Position numbers and translations under genes: made by a program. The notes under the pieces were generated by a model that was not told the DNA's origin, did not search any database, and was given only the letters and a program-made list of their open reading frames with translations. DNA of 64,000 bases from Aneurinibacillus uraniidurans. Its GTDB lineage: Bacteria; Bacillota; Bacilli; Aneurinibacillales; Aneurinibacillaceae. Below are positions 18,292-26,315 of the stretch, in pieces; the first letter of the stretch is position 1, and every line of letters begins with the position of its first letter. The stretch spans positions 2,578,501-2,642,500 of the forward strand of contig NZ_CP116902.1 of the NCBI RefSeq assembly GCF_028471905.1, in the 5' to 3' direction.

Positions 18292-18477
18292 ATGCCAAAA
18301 GACCTTAGAACGATCATAGGACAGGAACAAGAGGAAAAACGACTTGAAATTCAAAAAATAAAGGAATTGGTCCGACAAAACCCCCAAATGAATACGATAC
18401 AGATCGCAAATGCTGCAGGTCTTCCTGTATATAAAGTGACTCAACTAATCAAAAACGGCATACTTCACACTAGATAA
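18292..18477 (+). CDS. 61-residue protein with helix-turn-helix-like C-terminus
   Basis: Start ATG with GGAAGGTGACCCATC upstream and a TATAAT at 18252-18257. The N-terminal half is highly charged (QEQEEKRLEIQKIKELV). The C-terminal half, NTIQIANAAGLPVYKVTQLIKNG, has the spacing of a helix-turn-helix, like the first lines of MerR/FlhC-type or anti-sigma N-terminal motifs. Resemblance only; no family assigned. Confidence 0.6.
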   Translation: MPKDLRTIIGQEQEEKRLEIQKIKELVRQNPQMNTIQIANAAGLPVYKVTQLIKNGILHTR

Positions 18478-18598
18478 TAAAAAACGGCGAAAACTGGAGA
18501 AGAACGGAGATCCGAATTATGCGCAAACAGGCTGATCGATCTATCAAGACCATGAGTGCGTAAATCTCTGTCGATTGGGCAAAATATGTTCCGGGACT

Positions 18599-18647
18599 GC
18601 GCTAGCAAAACAGCGCCTCCCTATAACAAAACGAGGGAGCGAGATAA
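18599..18647 (+). promoter_or_regulatory. Hairpin covering the ribosome binding site of the glycine-zipper gene
   Basis: CTCCCT (18617-18622) pairs with AGGGAG (18634-18639), the only Shine-Dalgarno of the gene at 18648; a second stem GCGCT/AGCGC (18599-18603, 18612-18616) sits just before. Possible translational control. The rest of 18480-18598 shows no gene I can support. Confidence 0.35.
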
Positions 18648-18878
18648 ATGGCTGAAAACAATGATCGTAATCAGAACGAGGCCAACATGAATGGCAACGA
18701 CATTAGTGAGGCTGTAGGAACCGTGGGCGGTGGTGTTGCGGGCGCTGCTGTAGGTTCCCTTTTCGGACCACTCGGCACTGTTGCAGGTGCCATTGCTGGT
18801 GGTGCGTTGGGTAATCAGGCGGGTGAAGGTGTCGAGAGTACCACCGACAACGCGAAAAACGAGCAGGATGCTGACTGA
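18648..18878 (+). CDS. Small glycine-zipper protein
   Basis: 76 residues. Charged Asn-rich start, then residues about 22-58 of repeated GxxxG/AxxxG pattern (GGGVAGAAVGSLFGP, AGAIAGGALGNQAGEG), the glycine-zipper type that packs in membranes or forms oligomers, then an acidic tail. No signal peptide. Monocistronic with its own strong terminator. Function unknown. Confidence 0.65.
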   Translation: MAENNDRNQNEANMNGNDISEAVGTVGGGVAGAAVGSLFGPLGTVAGAIAGGALGNQAGEGVESTTDNAKNEQDAD

Positions 18879-18916
18879 ACCCCAATAGAATAAACAGGGC
18901 TAGTAGCATATACGAG

Positions 18917-18955
18917 CGAGGGAAAGCAGGCGCAAGCCTGCACCCTCGTTTATTT
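18917..18955 (+). terminator. Terminator of the glycine-zipper gene
   Basis: CGAGGG...GCAGGC-GCAA-GCCTGC...CCCTCG (18917-18948), a long two-part stem with a GCAA tetraloop, followed by TTTATTTATT. Confidence 0.85.
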
Positions 18956-18996
18956 ATTCGGGCAGAAATTTCACTGAGATCTGCGCCGAGCCCTTC

Positions 18997-19161
18997 TTAT
19001 TTCTGTGGTGTCCAAGTAAATGTTTTCTCAGGAACTTCCTTCTTAATAACGATAAGATGCTCTACTGTATAAACAAGCAGCGGACCATAACCAAGCTGCT
19101 CACGCATTTCTTCAGGGAGTAATATCCGACCTTGCTCATCGACTTGTAATCGATATTCCAT
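18997..19161 (-). CDS. AbrB/SpoVT-like swapped-hairpin DNA-binding protein
   Basis: 54 residues, ATG 19161 to TAA 18997-18999. MEYRLQVDEQGRILLPEEMREQLG is the classic AbrB/MazE swapped-hairpin sequence (beta strand, DxxGRIxLPxxxR, helix), followed by LLVYTVEHLIVIKK as the second strand pair and a short tail. Such proteins bind DNA as dimers, either as transition-state regulators or as antitoxins. No toxin gene adjoins it, so a regulator is favoured. AAGGGGATG precedes the start. Confidence 0.65.
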   Translation of the reverse strand: MEYRLQVDEQGRILLPEEMREQLGYGPLLVYTVEHLIVIKKEVPEKTFTWTPQK

Positions 19162-19408
19162 CTTACATCATCCCCTTTGTCACATTATACAAGTAACAGG
19201 ATAAAAAGGAAATAAAATACACAGTTATATCATGAACGACTGGCGAAGATATGACAAGTATAAGTAAGCCCCCATTCCCTGGTACAAACCAGTTCATTAG
19301 TCTGTAAGGATAACATAAAAATAATCAAAATACCCCATGAAATGCGCAGCATAAATACCGTAAATAACTTTATGCGTTGTTTTTGCGTATAAAGTGGGGG
19401 TATGAGAG

Positions 19409-19627
19409 ATGCATGCTAAAACAGACTATAGAAATTGTGAAACCTGTTGGTGGGCCAAAGATGAAGGTTGTATTAGGAAGTTTTGCTGTTTTACTAATAC
19501 ATGGATTAATAACGCGAAAAACCTATGCTATGGTTGGCGACCAATTGACACGGAAGAAAAGTATAGATATTTAGAAAAGTATGGGTACGAACACGAAAGA
19601 ATAGGAATTATCCCGCAGGTACATTAA
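19409..19627 (+). CDS. 72-residue cysteine-rich protein, unknown
   Basis: Cysteines at about 11, 14, 22, 27, 28 and 46, including CETC and CC, suggest metal binding (zinc ribbon-like or Fe-S) or disulfides. Tryptophan pairs (CWWAKDEGC) are notable. Start chosen for GGGGGT eight bases upstream. A 10-bp hairpin (about 19369-19397) ends just before that site. No signal peptide; no family recognised. Its 3' end overlaps a doubtful minus-strand frame. Confidence 0.5.
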   Translation: MHAKTDYRNCETCWWAKDEGCIRKFCCFTNTWINNAKNLCYGWRPIDTEEKYRYLEKYGYEHERIGIIPQVH

Positions 19628-19727
19628 AAATAATTTCTCCATCCTCTACATGCACATGTAGAGGGTCTCCGACACGCTGCCGTTTTTTCAGTGTGTATAC
19701 ACCGTAGCAAATGGAGCGAGTGTACAT
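19608..19727 (-). CDS. Doubtful small ORF with AbrB-like end
   Basis: The C-terminal residues KKRQRVGDPLHVHVEDGEII read like the second half of an AbrB/MazE swapped-hairpin domain (VGDPLxVxVEDGEI). The frame could start at ATG 19727, but no ribosome binding site is visible. The 22-bp perfect palindrome at about 19639-19660 (core CTACATGCACATGTAG) falls inside it. It may be a remnant or a non-coding palindrome. Confidence 0.25.
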   Translation of the reverse strand: MYTRSICYGVYTLKKRQRVGDPLHVHVEDGEIIFNVPAG

Positions 19728-19881
19728 ATACTTATTTTTAGTAAGATTTTGTATCATTGCAATCAATCTATAAATTTGACATGCTTTTGCAACTGGGGAC
19801 AAATGGGTATATTATGTATAAACTCAATTAATAAACAGGATCAATTACTGTATCGTGTTAGGCAATAAGAGGTGATGAATA

Positions 19882-20037
19882 GTGGAAGAGAAAGCAGATC
19901 TTTCATGTAAAATGGATAAGTTGTTAGAGTTGGGGATTTTTAAAATTAGAGGACGCCAGCTCTATGAATGTTCGGAGAAAGAGATAGGGCAAGCGTTATG
20001 CGCAGCTTTATCTAAAAGGGAACGGCAAGTAAATTAA
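19882..20037 (+). CDS. Small Fur-regulated basic protein-like (FbpA family)
   Basis: 51 residues, GTG 19882 with AAGAGGTGATG upstream, stop 20035-20037. The core DKLLELGIFKIRGRQLYE matches the short FbpA-type pattern (LLxLGxYKxxGRQLYEL). FbpA-type proteins in Bacillus assist the iron-sparing response under Fur. No Fur box was recognised upstream, so iron control is only inferred from the family. Monocistronic with a clear terminator. Confidence 0.6.
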   Translation: MEEKADLSCKMDKLLELGIFKIRGRQLYECSEKEIGQALCAALSKRERQVN

Positions 20038-20052
20038 ATAATCCCAATAAAT

Positions 20053-20082
20053 AAGCCTCCCTCTGATTTGGGAGGCTTTTGA
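20053..20082 (+). terminator. Terminator of the FbpA-like gene
   Basis: AAGCCTCCC (20053-20061) pairs with GGGAGGCTT (20070-20078), then TTT. Confidence 0.85.
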
Positions 20083-20087
20083 CTGTA

Positions 20088-20176
20088 TATAACTCTGCAG
20101 CAATTTCATATTCCATTTGATCAAGTGCATTTCGTGCTTGTGGAGCCAGAAGTTCATTATTATTACGACTTTGATT
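20088..20176 (-). pseudogene. Truncated alpha/beta SASP remnant
   Basis: On the minus strand NQSRNNNELLAPQARNALDQ and MEYEIAAEL can be read, closely parallel to the intact SASP at 14162-14377. There is no start codon in frame (a TGA lies just upstream), and the sequence ends after the first conserved block, where the preceding terminator begins. The DNA-binding second half is gone. Confidence 0.75.
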
Positions 20177-20182
20177 TAAAAA

Positions 20183-20356
20183 TCATCTCTTTTTCCATAG
20201 TAGGATCACCTTCCAAACCATCAGAACGAACCAAAGGATAGACACAGACAAACCAATCCATGTGAGCGCAGTCATCTTTGTAAAGTCTAAACCGTATAGC
20301 CATAGTAGGATAAGAATAAACAGAACGATATCTGTAGCCTTCAAGAGCTTATTCAT
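20183..20356 (-). CDS. 57-residue two-span membrane protein
   Basis: ATG 20356 with GGGAGGTGAACAT upstream; stop TGA 20183-20185. Two hydrophobic helices (about 8-24 and 32-53) with a short turn, positive C-terminus WKKR. TATAAT lies at about 20375-20380 on the minus strand. It ends directly at the SASP remnant, whose 5' end may have been replaced here. No family recognised. Confidence 0.55.
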   Translation of the reverse strand: MNKLLKATDIVLFILILLWLYGLDFTKMTALTWIGLSVSILWFVLMVWKVILLWKKR

Positions 20357-20411
20357 ATATGTTCACCTCCCTGGTATTATACTACCAATGTTTACGTGAT
20401 TTACATCCCTT

Positions 20412-20454
20412 TAAAATAACAAAGAGCCTGCCGGAGAACGAACAGACTCTTTGT
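20412..20454 (-). terminator. Terminator of the STAS-like gene
   Basis: 12-base arms 20419-20430 and 20443-20454 with one mismatch; TTATTTTAAAG follows on the minus strand. Confidence 0.8.
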
Positions 20455-20475
20455 TTACTTTCATATTTACCCTGC

Positions 20476-20835
20476 TTATTCCTGTGTGATCCATTCCCAA
20501 GCTTCATTCTGCTGTTCCGGATCAAAGTACTTCATATCGGCTTTGATGAAGCGATCTTCTAGTTCGATAATAGGCTTCATCCACTTACGGTCACTTACCA
20601 CAGCAATTTTGTCATAATACCGATAAAACTCTTTATTAAATTCTATCTTTCCTAAAATAGCATCCCAGGAAAACCCGGTGTATTCCCCAACCATAATCAG
20701 TATTCGAATCTTTCCATAACGATCGGCTGCTTCTCGGAAAGCTTGCTCAACATCCCCATAGTCCTTTTTTGTTATTCTTTCACTAACTTCAATCGCCACA
20801 ACAGCGTCATTACGACTTTCTATCACTTTTATCAT
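20476..20835 (-). CDS. STAS/SpoIIAA-like protein
   Basis: About 119 codons from ATG 20835, chosen for GGAAGGTGACCTCT; an earlier ATG at 20856 lacks a site. The pattern ERITKKDYGDVEQAF, IRILIMVGEYTGFSWDA, KIAVVSDRKWMKP and FDPEQQNEAWEWI is that of the SpoIIAA-like STAS proteins found in many bacteria, which bind lipid or act as simple switches; the phosphorylatable serine of true SpoIIAA is not evident. Stand-alone gene. Confidence 0.7.
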   Translation of the reverse strand: MIKVIESRNDAVVAIEVSERITKKDYGDVEQAFREAADRYGKIRILIMVGEYTGFSWDAILGKIEFNKEFYRYYDKIAVVSDRKWMKPIIELEDRFIKADMKYFDPEQQNEAWEWITQE

Positions 20836-20923
20836 AGAGGTCACCTTCCTCCACATTTATTTTTGTAACATTTTGGCATACACTTTCGTATAAACAGGAA
20901 ACGCGTACCATAGGAGGATTGTT

Positions 20924-21154
20924 ATGCCCCGTTTATTGCAGTTCATTTGGTTCCGGCTTGCTGCTCTTTATTCGCGATTCCAGACGCTTATTCTAACCAT
21001 TTTTGTCATTGGTATGCTTGACTTTATGGTGTACTCAGATGCTCTTATGGCTTCCCTTGCACTCCCGGAATTAATGCCTCTTGTCATCATTGGCCTACTA
21101 ATCTTCGGTGCAGTTAAATATGTTTTCTACCGGAAACATACGCATAAGGAATAG
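20924..21154 (+). CDS. 76-residue membrane protein, unknown
   Basis: TAGGAGGATTGTT precedes the ATG. Two hydrophobic segments (about 20-36 and 44-66) separated by an acidic turn; basic C-terminal tail RKHTHKE puts the ends in the cytoplasm. No family recognised. It converges on the PH-domain gene. Confidence 0.6.
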   Translation: MPRLLQFIWFRLAALYSRFQTLILTIFVIGMLDFMVYSDALMASLALPELMPLVIIGLLIFGAVKYVFYRKHTHKE

Positions 21155-21169
21155 ATCGGCTTTCACGAC

Positions 21170-21547
21170 CTATCTCAGGACATACTCTGCTAATACACTT
21201 TGCAGCTCATAAATATTCAAACTTTTATTGAATTGCTTTTGGATAGGTATTTGACTTCCTGAAATCCATATTTTCAACTCGGCATCCAAATCAAAACTAC
21301 CCGCTGTCTCGATGCTAAAACGAGTGATACTTCGATACGGAATGGAATGATACTCGATCTTTTTCCCTGTTAACCCTTGCTTATCAACAAGAATCAAACG
21401 CTTATTCGTGAAAATAAACATATCGCGGATTAATTTATATGCCTTATCAATGTGTTCACTCTGCGCTAAAACATGTGCAAACTCTCTCTGCACCTCTGCA
21501 ACATCAACTTCTGAAGCATTTCCCATAAATCCATCAAAAAAACCCAT
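21170..21547 (-). CDS. Bacterial PH-domain protein (bPH_1 type)
   Basis: 125 residues. The centre IRDMFIFTNKRLILVDKQGLTGKKIEYHSIPYRSITRFSIE is the signature strand-turn pattern of the short bacterial pleckstrin homology proteins (YvbH/YozO-like); it ends with a helix NIYELQSVLAEYVL. Function in this family is not established. AAGGAGGAAAATTTGAT precedes the start. Confidence 0.78.
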   Translation of the reverse strand: MGFFDGFMGNASEVDVAEVQREFAHVLAQSEHIDKAYKLIRDMFIFTNKRLILVDKQGLTGKKIEYHSIPYRSITRFSIETAGSFDLDAELKIWISGSQIPIQKQFNKSLNIYELQSVLAEYVLR

Positions 21548-21598
21548 ATCAAATTTTCCTCCTTATACATAATTTTTTATGGTAAAATAAACTCTATA

Positions 21599-21632
21599 AA
21601 GCCTGTTCGATCCAAATCGGACGGGCTTTTTT
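21599..21632 (+). terminator. Terminator-like hairpin before the secreted-protein gene
   Basis: 13-base arms 21599-21611 and 21616-21628 followed by TTTTTTA on the plus strand. No plus-strand gene ends nearby (the last is at 21154), so it may attenuate transcription of the gene at 21681 or stop read-through. Confidence 0.6.
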
Positions 21633-21680
21633 ACTAACACTTCCACCAAGTATACAGGAATAGAGAGGGAGAGGGGTCCT

Positions 21681-23165
21681 ATGCAGAAATTTATCTGGAT
21701 GTTGTTTATTTGCTTTTTTATTTTTCTGTCTCTTCAGATAAAAGTATGCGCCCAGGAAGAACCTCAGGCATCGTTTTCTCTCGATGTAACGAATGACCTG
21801 AACATCGACTACACGATCCGCCTACTAGGTTGGCCCCAAACCGTGACTCCTGTTATTGAAACGGTCAGATATCCCCATGCCTCTTACACGTATTACCGCT
21901 ATCAAGCAAACAAGCGAACATTCGAACTAGTGCTTGTCCGCATTAATAATGGCGATGTGCTGTATTTTGCTAAACAAGATCCAACTACACGCCGCGCTAC
22001 TGTGTCTGTACAAATCCAGGCCCTGGATACATCTGCTGTATCCGCTTCGGTACTACGCGAAAAAAAGTGGGAGCACATTAAACTGCCAGCAACGACTTCA
22101 GCCCCTTTTTACGTGCAGGGATCTTCCCTTGCGTACCGCATCGGCTCAGTTACAGCCTTTACTCCGCTCGGGCATAACACATTTGCGGAAAAAAAAGTGC
22201 AGCATCCTGATATTGCCATCCAAAAAAGCACACAAGCGATTACGTATACGATACCACTCCCTGCTGAGAGAAACGTACTGGCTTCGACATGGGGCGTCTT
22301 GAGCGGTCAACCACTGCTTGCTTTCCAGAACAAAGACGCAGCACGAGCCTCCGCCGCAATCGAATTTGACACGATCCGAAAGCTGGATGTAGATGGAGCG
22401 TATTCCCGCACACCGGACGCGACCTATGAGCCATATACTTCAACATCATTTTACTTAAATCCTGCTAACCTTGAAGGTCTGCAGGCGGTGCAGTACCTTG
22501 ACAAAAGCTATGGCTCGCTCTTTTACGACATCGCTACACATTTAGCATACAGTGCAGTCCGTAATCAGAACGAGCATGGATACTGGCCAACGCAGCCGCG
22601 CTCTAGTGGCTGGCTGTATGAGGATTACAAGATCAGTTTTGGCTATATGGACAACCGGCGCAATGCCGATAATGCCACCTTTCTCCTGCGGTATGCTCAT
22701 TTTACAAAAGATGATGCAGTATGGGCCTGCCTGCAAAAGTGGGATCGCTATCATACCCGGTATATAAATACGTATTCACTAAAAACCGGCAAGGAAGGCT
22801 GTCTAATCCCTGACTACGTGGATGAGCAGGGCCATCTCTCGCACACATCACTTAATCATCAGGTGGCCAATCTAAACTATTTGCTGGAATCGTATGTGTA
22901 CACACAAAACCCCGCTAAAAAACAGCAGGCTATCACACTCCTTAGGGGAATCGAAGAAACGAAGACTCGCTGGGTCATGCCAAATCATAATCTGTATTAT
23001 GCATTGAGCCGAAATTTACGCCCGCTTCCACAGCGTGATTATCTCGAACTAACGCGCGACGACTTGCTCCTCTCGCAGTATTTACTCAATCGGGCCACTG
23101 GTACGAAAAGCACAGACATCCAATGGCTCATTAATGAGAAAAATAAATGGCTCAACTCACGTTAA
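21681..23165 (+). CDS. Secreted protein of unknown function, possibly alpha/alpha-barrel-like
   Basis: 494 codons. A signal peptide is clear (basic start, hydrophobic core, cleavage likely after VCA at residue 24). Residues about 30-260 look beta-rich; residues about 265-490 are helical with aromatic motifs (GYWPTQPRSSGWLYEDYKIS, then NRRNADNATFLLRYAHF) like the helical barrels of glucuronyl C5-epimerase-type or glycoside-processing proteins. That is a guess from texture, not a family assignment. Ribosome binding site GGGAGAGGGG. Next to DUF2339-type membrane genes but on the other strand. Confidence 0.6.
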   Translation: MQKFIWMLFICFFIFLSLQIKVCAQEEPQASFSLDVTNDLNIDYTIRLLGWPQTVTPVIETVRYPHASYTYYRYQANKRTFELVLVRINNGDVLYFAKQDPTTRRATVSVQIQALDTSAVSASVLREKKWEHIKLPATTSAPFYVQGSSLAYRIGSVTAFTPLGHNTFAEKKVQHPDIAIQKSTQAITYTIPLPAERNVLASTWGVLSGQPLLAFQNKDAARASAAIEFDTIRKLDVDGAYSRTPDATYEPYTSTSFYLNPANLEGLQAVQYLDKSYGSLFYDIATHLAYSAVRNQNEHGYWPTQPRSSGWLYEDYKISFGYMDNRRNADNATFLLRYAHFTKDDAVWACLQKWDRYHTRYINTYSLKTGKEGCLIPDYVDEQGHLSHTSLNHQVANLNYLLESYVYTQNPAKKQQAITLLRGIEETKTRWVMPNHNLYYALSRNLRPLPQRDYLELTRDDLLLSQYLLNRATGTKSTDIQWLINEKNKWLNSR

Positions 23166-23174
23166 CCAGTAGGT

Positions 23175-23204
23175 GCAGTACCCCGCCAAACATCGGGGTA
23201 CTGC
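23175..23204. terminator. Strong hairpin between convergent genes
   Basis: Perfect 11-base arms GCAGTACCCCG/CGGGGTACTGC (23175-23185, 23194-23204). Neither side has a real T-run, so termination is only probable from its position. Confidence 0.5.
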
Positions 23205-23210
23205 CGCCAT

Positions 23211-23525
23211 TCACCGAATCATATACAGTAGTATCCCAACCCCAAATACAACTCGTAAAAGATACGCCAACAACGGCTTTATTTTGACATATGCTTTCTC
23301 ACCGAGAAGAGCAAATATTCCATCTTCCAACTTCAGACCAAACGGAACAAGTACAATTCCCGCAAGCACCGCAGGCTTCCACCCATATTCTGCTCCCGCC
23401 CAGACAACAAATACAGCAATGATCATCATGTTAATACAGTAACTGATTACTTCACCTACTGTATCTCTCCGCCCGGCTCCCCTTCTCATTCGTGCCCGAT
23501 ATCTTGCTTTTATCCGCGATAGCAT
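23211..23525 (-). CDS. 104-residue membrane protein, unknown
   Basis: Very basic N-terminus (RIKARYRARMRRGAGRR), then three hydrophobic segments (about 25-45, 49-66, 85-103). Ten bases downstream of the DUF2339 gene and on the same strand, so probably co-transcribed. No family recognised. Confidence 0.6.
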   Translation of the reverse strand: MLSRIKARYRARMRRGAGRRDTVGEVISYCINMMIIAVFVVWAGAEYGWKPAVLAGIVLVPFGLKLEDGIFALLGEKAYVKIKPLLAYLLRVVFGVGILLYMIR

Positions 23526-23535
23526 GCCTTCCCTC

Positions 23536-25170
23536 CTATTCTTTCTTCTCCGGTGCTGACGAATAAAAAAGCCGCGACATCAGTAGACCTACTGCCCCGA
23601 GCCCGATAAACAGAACCGCACGTACCAGTAGGGACAGAGATGGAACATCTAGAAAAACTGCTTTCAGAAGCGTTACGATCAAAAGAACAAGTCCGAGACG
23701 CCGCATCTCTCGCTGTTCCTTCTTCGCCCCATACATAAGTCCTGCTACCGCATAAAGCGCCCAGACTCCAGATACAGCAAGCCGCTGAATCTCATACGTA
23801 AAATCCCGCATCAACACGTCTGTTATTTCCGTTACAAACAGTAGCAGCAAACCTGCGTACATAAGACCTGCTACTTGCACAACCCTCCCCACAAAAACAG
23901 GAACCTCACGCCGATATAACCGATACAGCCAGGCTCCTGTGCCAAGTAATACGAGCCAGTTCAGCACCCCAAACGAAAATAATTCGTTGATCGACTCCAA
24001 GACAATCGTCAATGCACCTAAAAGATAAATAAGCATCCCTGTTATCCGCTGCCATTTCGACTGCAACATAACAGCCACATACAGCGCTAGTGTACCGTCC
24101 AGTATGAGAAGAAGTGATTCACTCTCTGCGTTCCACGCTTCCATGATGTACGCCATCAAAGCGAAAGATGCGATAGAAGCAGCCGCAGCCGTTTTTTCCT
24201 TATTTCGCCCATATTGTTGATACGCAAGACCTGCATACCCTACAGTAAACGCAAGTAACGTCCCTTCTACTGCTACTTCAGACAGACCGATCCCCATCCA
24301 CCTTACTGTCAGACCAAATGTCGCAAGCAGCATACCGTAATACGAAAGAGGGAAGCGAGATGAACGAAGCATAAAGATGAGCAAACATACATGCTGCACC
24401 ATACTACCAAATGCCAGCACATGTGCACTCTCCACATCTGATACAAGCCAGAATACTGTAAGAGCAACCTGTAATAAGATCGCTGATGAATAATACAGTA
24501 TCCTGTACTGCTTCTTCATCGCCACATATAAAAACGTCACATATAACACAGTTTCATATGCGGTAAAAAACACCACACTCGGCGCCTCGCTTTCCACAAG
24601 GAACGGAATAAGCACCCCGACCAGTGAGGAAAGCACAGCTAACGCCTGTGATTCATAACGGACCGCTAGCCAGACACCACCTATAATCCACATTACATTC
24701 AATCCAAAAGCAGGCGCAGCCGGAATAAACCCGTATAACATATGCATCGCAAACGTAGAAAGTACCAACGCACACACCGCACCGCCAAGCAGCACCTGCC
24801 CCAGAGCAGCACGATGCTGCATCATCTGGCGCCGCCCTAGAAATAAAAGCACTCCTGATAACGCAAACCCGAACGCCACACGCACCGGTTCTGTCAAATA
24901 GCCCCGATCAATCGACGCTTTAAACGCCCAGACAATCCCAATCAAAAGCACCATGATAAATACACGCGGCAGCCAGACACGTCCAAGCAACGTCTCCCAG
25001 TCTACCGGCTCTTTTTCCGGTGGAGGTATAATCGGTACGCTCTCTTCCCGCTGCTTTTTATATATGAAATCATGCTTCATGCTGCATTCCTTAGCCTCCA
25101 CAGCTTCTAGCCTACGTGTAAGCTCAGCGACCTGAGCTTCAAGTTCTGTAATCCGCTGCTCTTGATTCAT
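23536..25170 (-). CDS. DUF2339-type polytopic membrane protein
   Basis: About 544 codons from ATG 25170 (AAGGAGGGGACC upstream; the longer frame to 25203 has no site). A coiled-coil N-terminus (EQRITELEAQVAELTRRLEAVEA) is followed by the DUF2339 hallmark WETLLGRVWLPRVFIMVLLIG and some 15-17 hydrophobic helices. Cellular role unknown for the family. Followed by a small membrane protein gene. Confidence 0.75.
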   Translation of the reverse strand: MNQEQRITELEAQVAELTRRLEAVEAKECSMKHDFIYKKQREESVPIIPPPEKEPVDWETLLGRVWLPRVFIMVLLIGIVWAFKASIDRGYLTEPVRVAFGFALSGVLLFLGRRQMMQHRAALGQVLLGGAVCALVLSTFAMHMLYGFIPAAPAFGLNVMWIIGGVWLAVRYESQALAVLSSLVGVLIPFLVESEAPSVVFFTAYETVLYVTFLYVAMKKQYRILYYSSAILLQVALTVFWLVSDVESAHVLAFGSMVQHVCLLIFMLRSSRFPLSYYGMLLATFGLTVRWMGIGLSEVAVEGTLLAFTVGYAGLAYQQYGRNKEKTAAAASIASFALMAYIMEAWNAESESLLLILDGTLALYVAVMLQSKWQRITGMLIYLLGALTIVLESINELFSFGVLNWLVLLGTGAWLYRLYRREVPVFVGRVVQVAGLMYAGLLLLFVTEITDVLMRDFTYEIQRLAVSGVWALYAVAGLMYGAKKEQREMRRLGLVLLIVTLLKAVFLDVPSLSLLVRAVLFIGLGAVGLLMSRLFYSSAPEKKE

Positions 25171-25345
25171 GGTCCCCTCCTTATCAAGCGTTTTCCTTAT
25201 CATACTATCAAGTCCCGTTTTTTACCATAAAAATGGTGGAACTATTAAACAGCACCCTTTGCTGCTTCTCTTTTTCCTACTTCTCGCTTAGCGCATGCAA
25301 TGGATCATGGTATAATACTCATAGACATCACGTAGGAGGGCTTTC

Positions 25346-25459
25346 ATGACGATCCTCAAGCTGTTTATCGCATCCATACTGACCGGTATTGCTGTGGCTT
25401 CACTCAACCAGGTTATCATCCAGGTCATGAAATGGTGGAAAGCGCGAAAACAAAAATAA
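25346..25459 (+). CDS. 37-residue single-span membrane protein
   Basis: ATG 25346 with TAGGAGGGCTTTC upstream, TAA 25457-25459. One amphipathic/hydrophobic helix then a basic tail KWWKARKQK. TATAAT at 25311-25316 (weak -35) and a strong terminator directly after the stop make a complete small transcription unit. No family recognised. Confidence 0.6.
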   Translation: MTILKLFIASILTGIAVASLNQVIIQVMKWWKARKQK

Positions 25460-25461
25460 AA

Positions 25462-25495
25462 AGAGCCTGTCCGGCGAGGGGGACAGGCTCTTTTC
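25462..25495. terminator. Bidirectional terminator
   Basis: 11-base perfect arms AGAGCCTGTCC/GGACAGGCTCT (25462-25472, 25481-25491). T-runs follow on both strands, serving the small plus-strand gene and the minus-strand EcsC gene. Confidence 0.88.
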
Positions 25496-25517
25496 CTTCC
25501 ACAAAAACATGTTCTAC

Positions 25518-26312
25518 TTACCTGATGTCAAGTGCGTTCATTTTCTCGATAATTCGGCGCTTCCGATACAGCATCGTACCCGCTTCGGCCATTTCCTGAA
25601 TGGTACTTTTATTAATGTAAGCTCCAAATAAAACACCTGCAATCGGGATCATTTGAAACAATTTTTTCCATCCGAAATTATCGATCTGGGTGAGCACCAC
25701 TTCCCGCCAGCCCTGGATTTGAGCAAATGTCTGACGGTCATCTGCCTGCATTGTACACAGCTCCTCAATAATCGCCTTTTTCCCAACGATATCAGCGGAC
25801 ACAAATTGCATGCACTTAATAATAAAAATACGCTCCTGCTTGTCATTCGGATCATATCCGTATGCAATCGCAATCTCCTGCAGCACTTTAAGCGATACTC
25901 CCAACAGCGCAGGAATGTCAATGGCCAGGGTAAAAATACCACCTATTCCGGTTACCGCTCCCTGATACATCGCAAATTTGGTGCGTGATTTTGCCAGATC
26001 CTGCGCTACAGCATCCATATCTTGCAATGACAAAGCGGCAACAGATGAAACCTCGCTTAACGGAACGGGAAAACGGTTTAAAACATCCTGCTTATTCAGT
26101 AAGTACCGACCACCCGACTGAATATAACTGCTGACTTCATCCATGACCTGCCCGGCTTTATCCCGCAAAAAATTCGGGGTTAGCTTATCAAGCAAAACAA
26201 ACGGAAGACGACCAAGTCTCTCCCAAAACCATAAATCTTTTTGCTCCGCTTCCCACGTTTCTACTTTTTGCAGCTCTTGTAACAAGTAATCGGTTGACTC
26301 CACATTCCTCAT
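25518..26312 (-). CDS. EcsC-family protein
   Basis: 264 codons. The sequence FAMYQGAVTGIGGIFTLAIDIPALLGVSLKVLQEIAIAYGYD, followed by IAGVLFGAYINKSTIQEMAEAG, is characteristic of EcsC-family proteins, which carry hydrophobic helices and were named after the third gene of the Bacillus ecs transporter operon. No ecsAB genes are here, so its job cannot be inferred. Starts four bases after the BsuPI-domain gene stop, so co-transcribed. Confidence 0.78.
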   Translation of the reverse strand: MRNVESTDYLLQELQKVETWEAEQKDLWFWERLGRLPFVLLDKLTPNFLRDKAGQVMDEVSSYIQSGGRYLLNKQDVLNRFPVPLSEVSSVAALSLQDMDAVAQDLAKSRTKFAMYQGAVTGIGGIFTLAIDIPALLGVSLKVLQEIAIAYGYDPNDKQERIFIIKCMQFVSADIVGKKAIIEELCTMQADDRQTFAQIQGWREVVLTQIDNFGWKKLFQMIPIAGVLFGAYINKSTIQEMAEAGTMLYRKRRIIEKMNALDIR

Positions 26313-26315
26313 CTT

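Noticed and set aside
18480-18598. Possible riboswitch upstream of the glycine-zipper gene
   Set aside because: The blocks of the c-di-AMP, SAM, TPP and other common aptamers were not found; only simple hairpins near the ribosome binding site remain.
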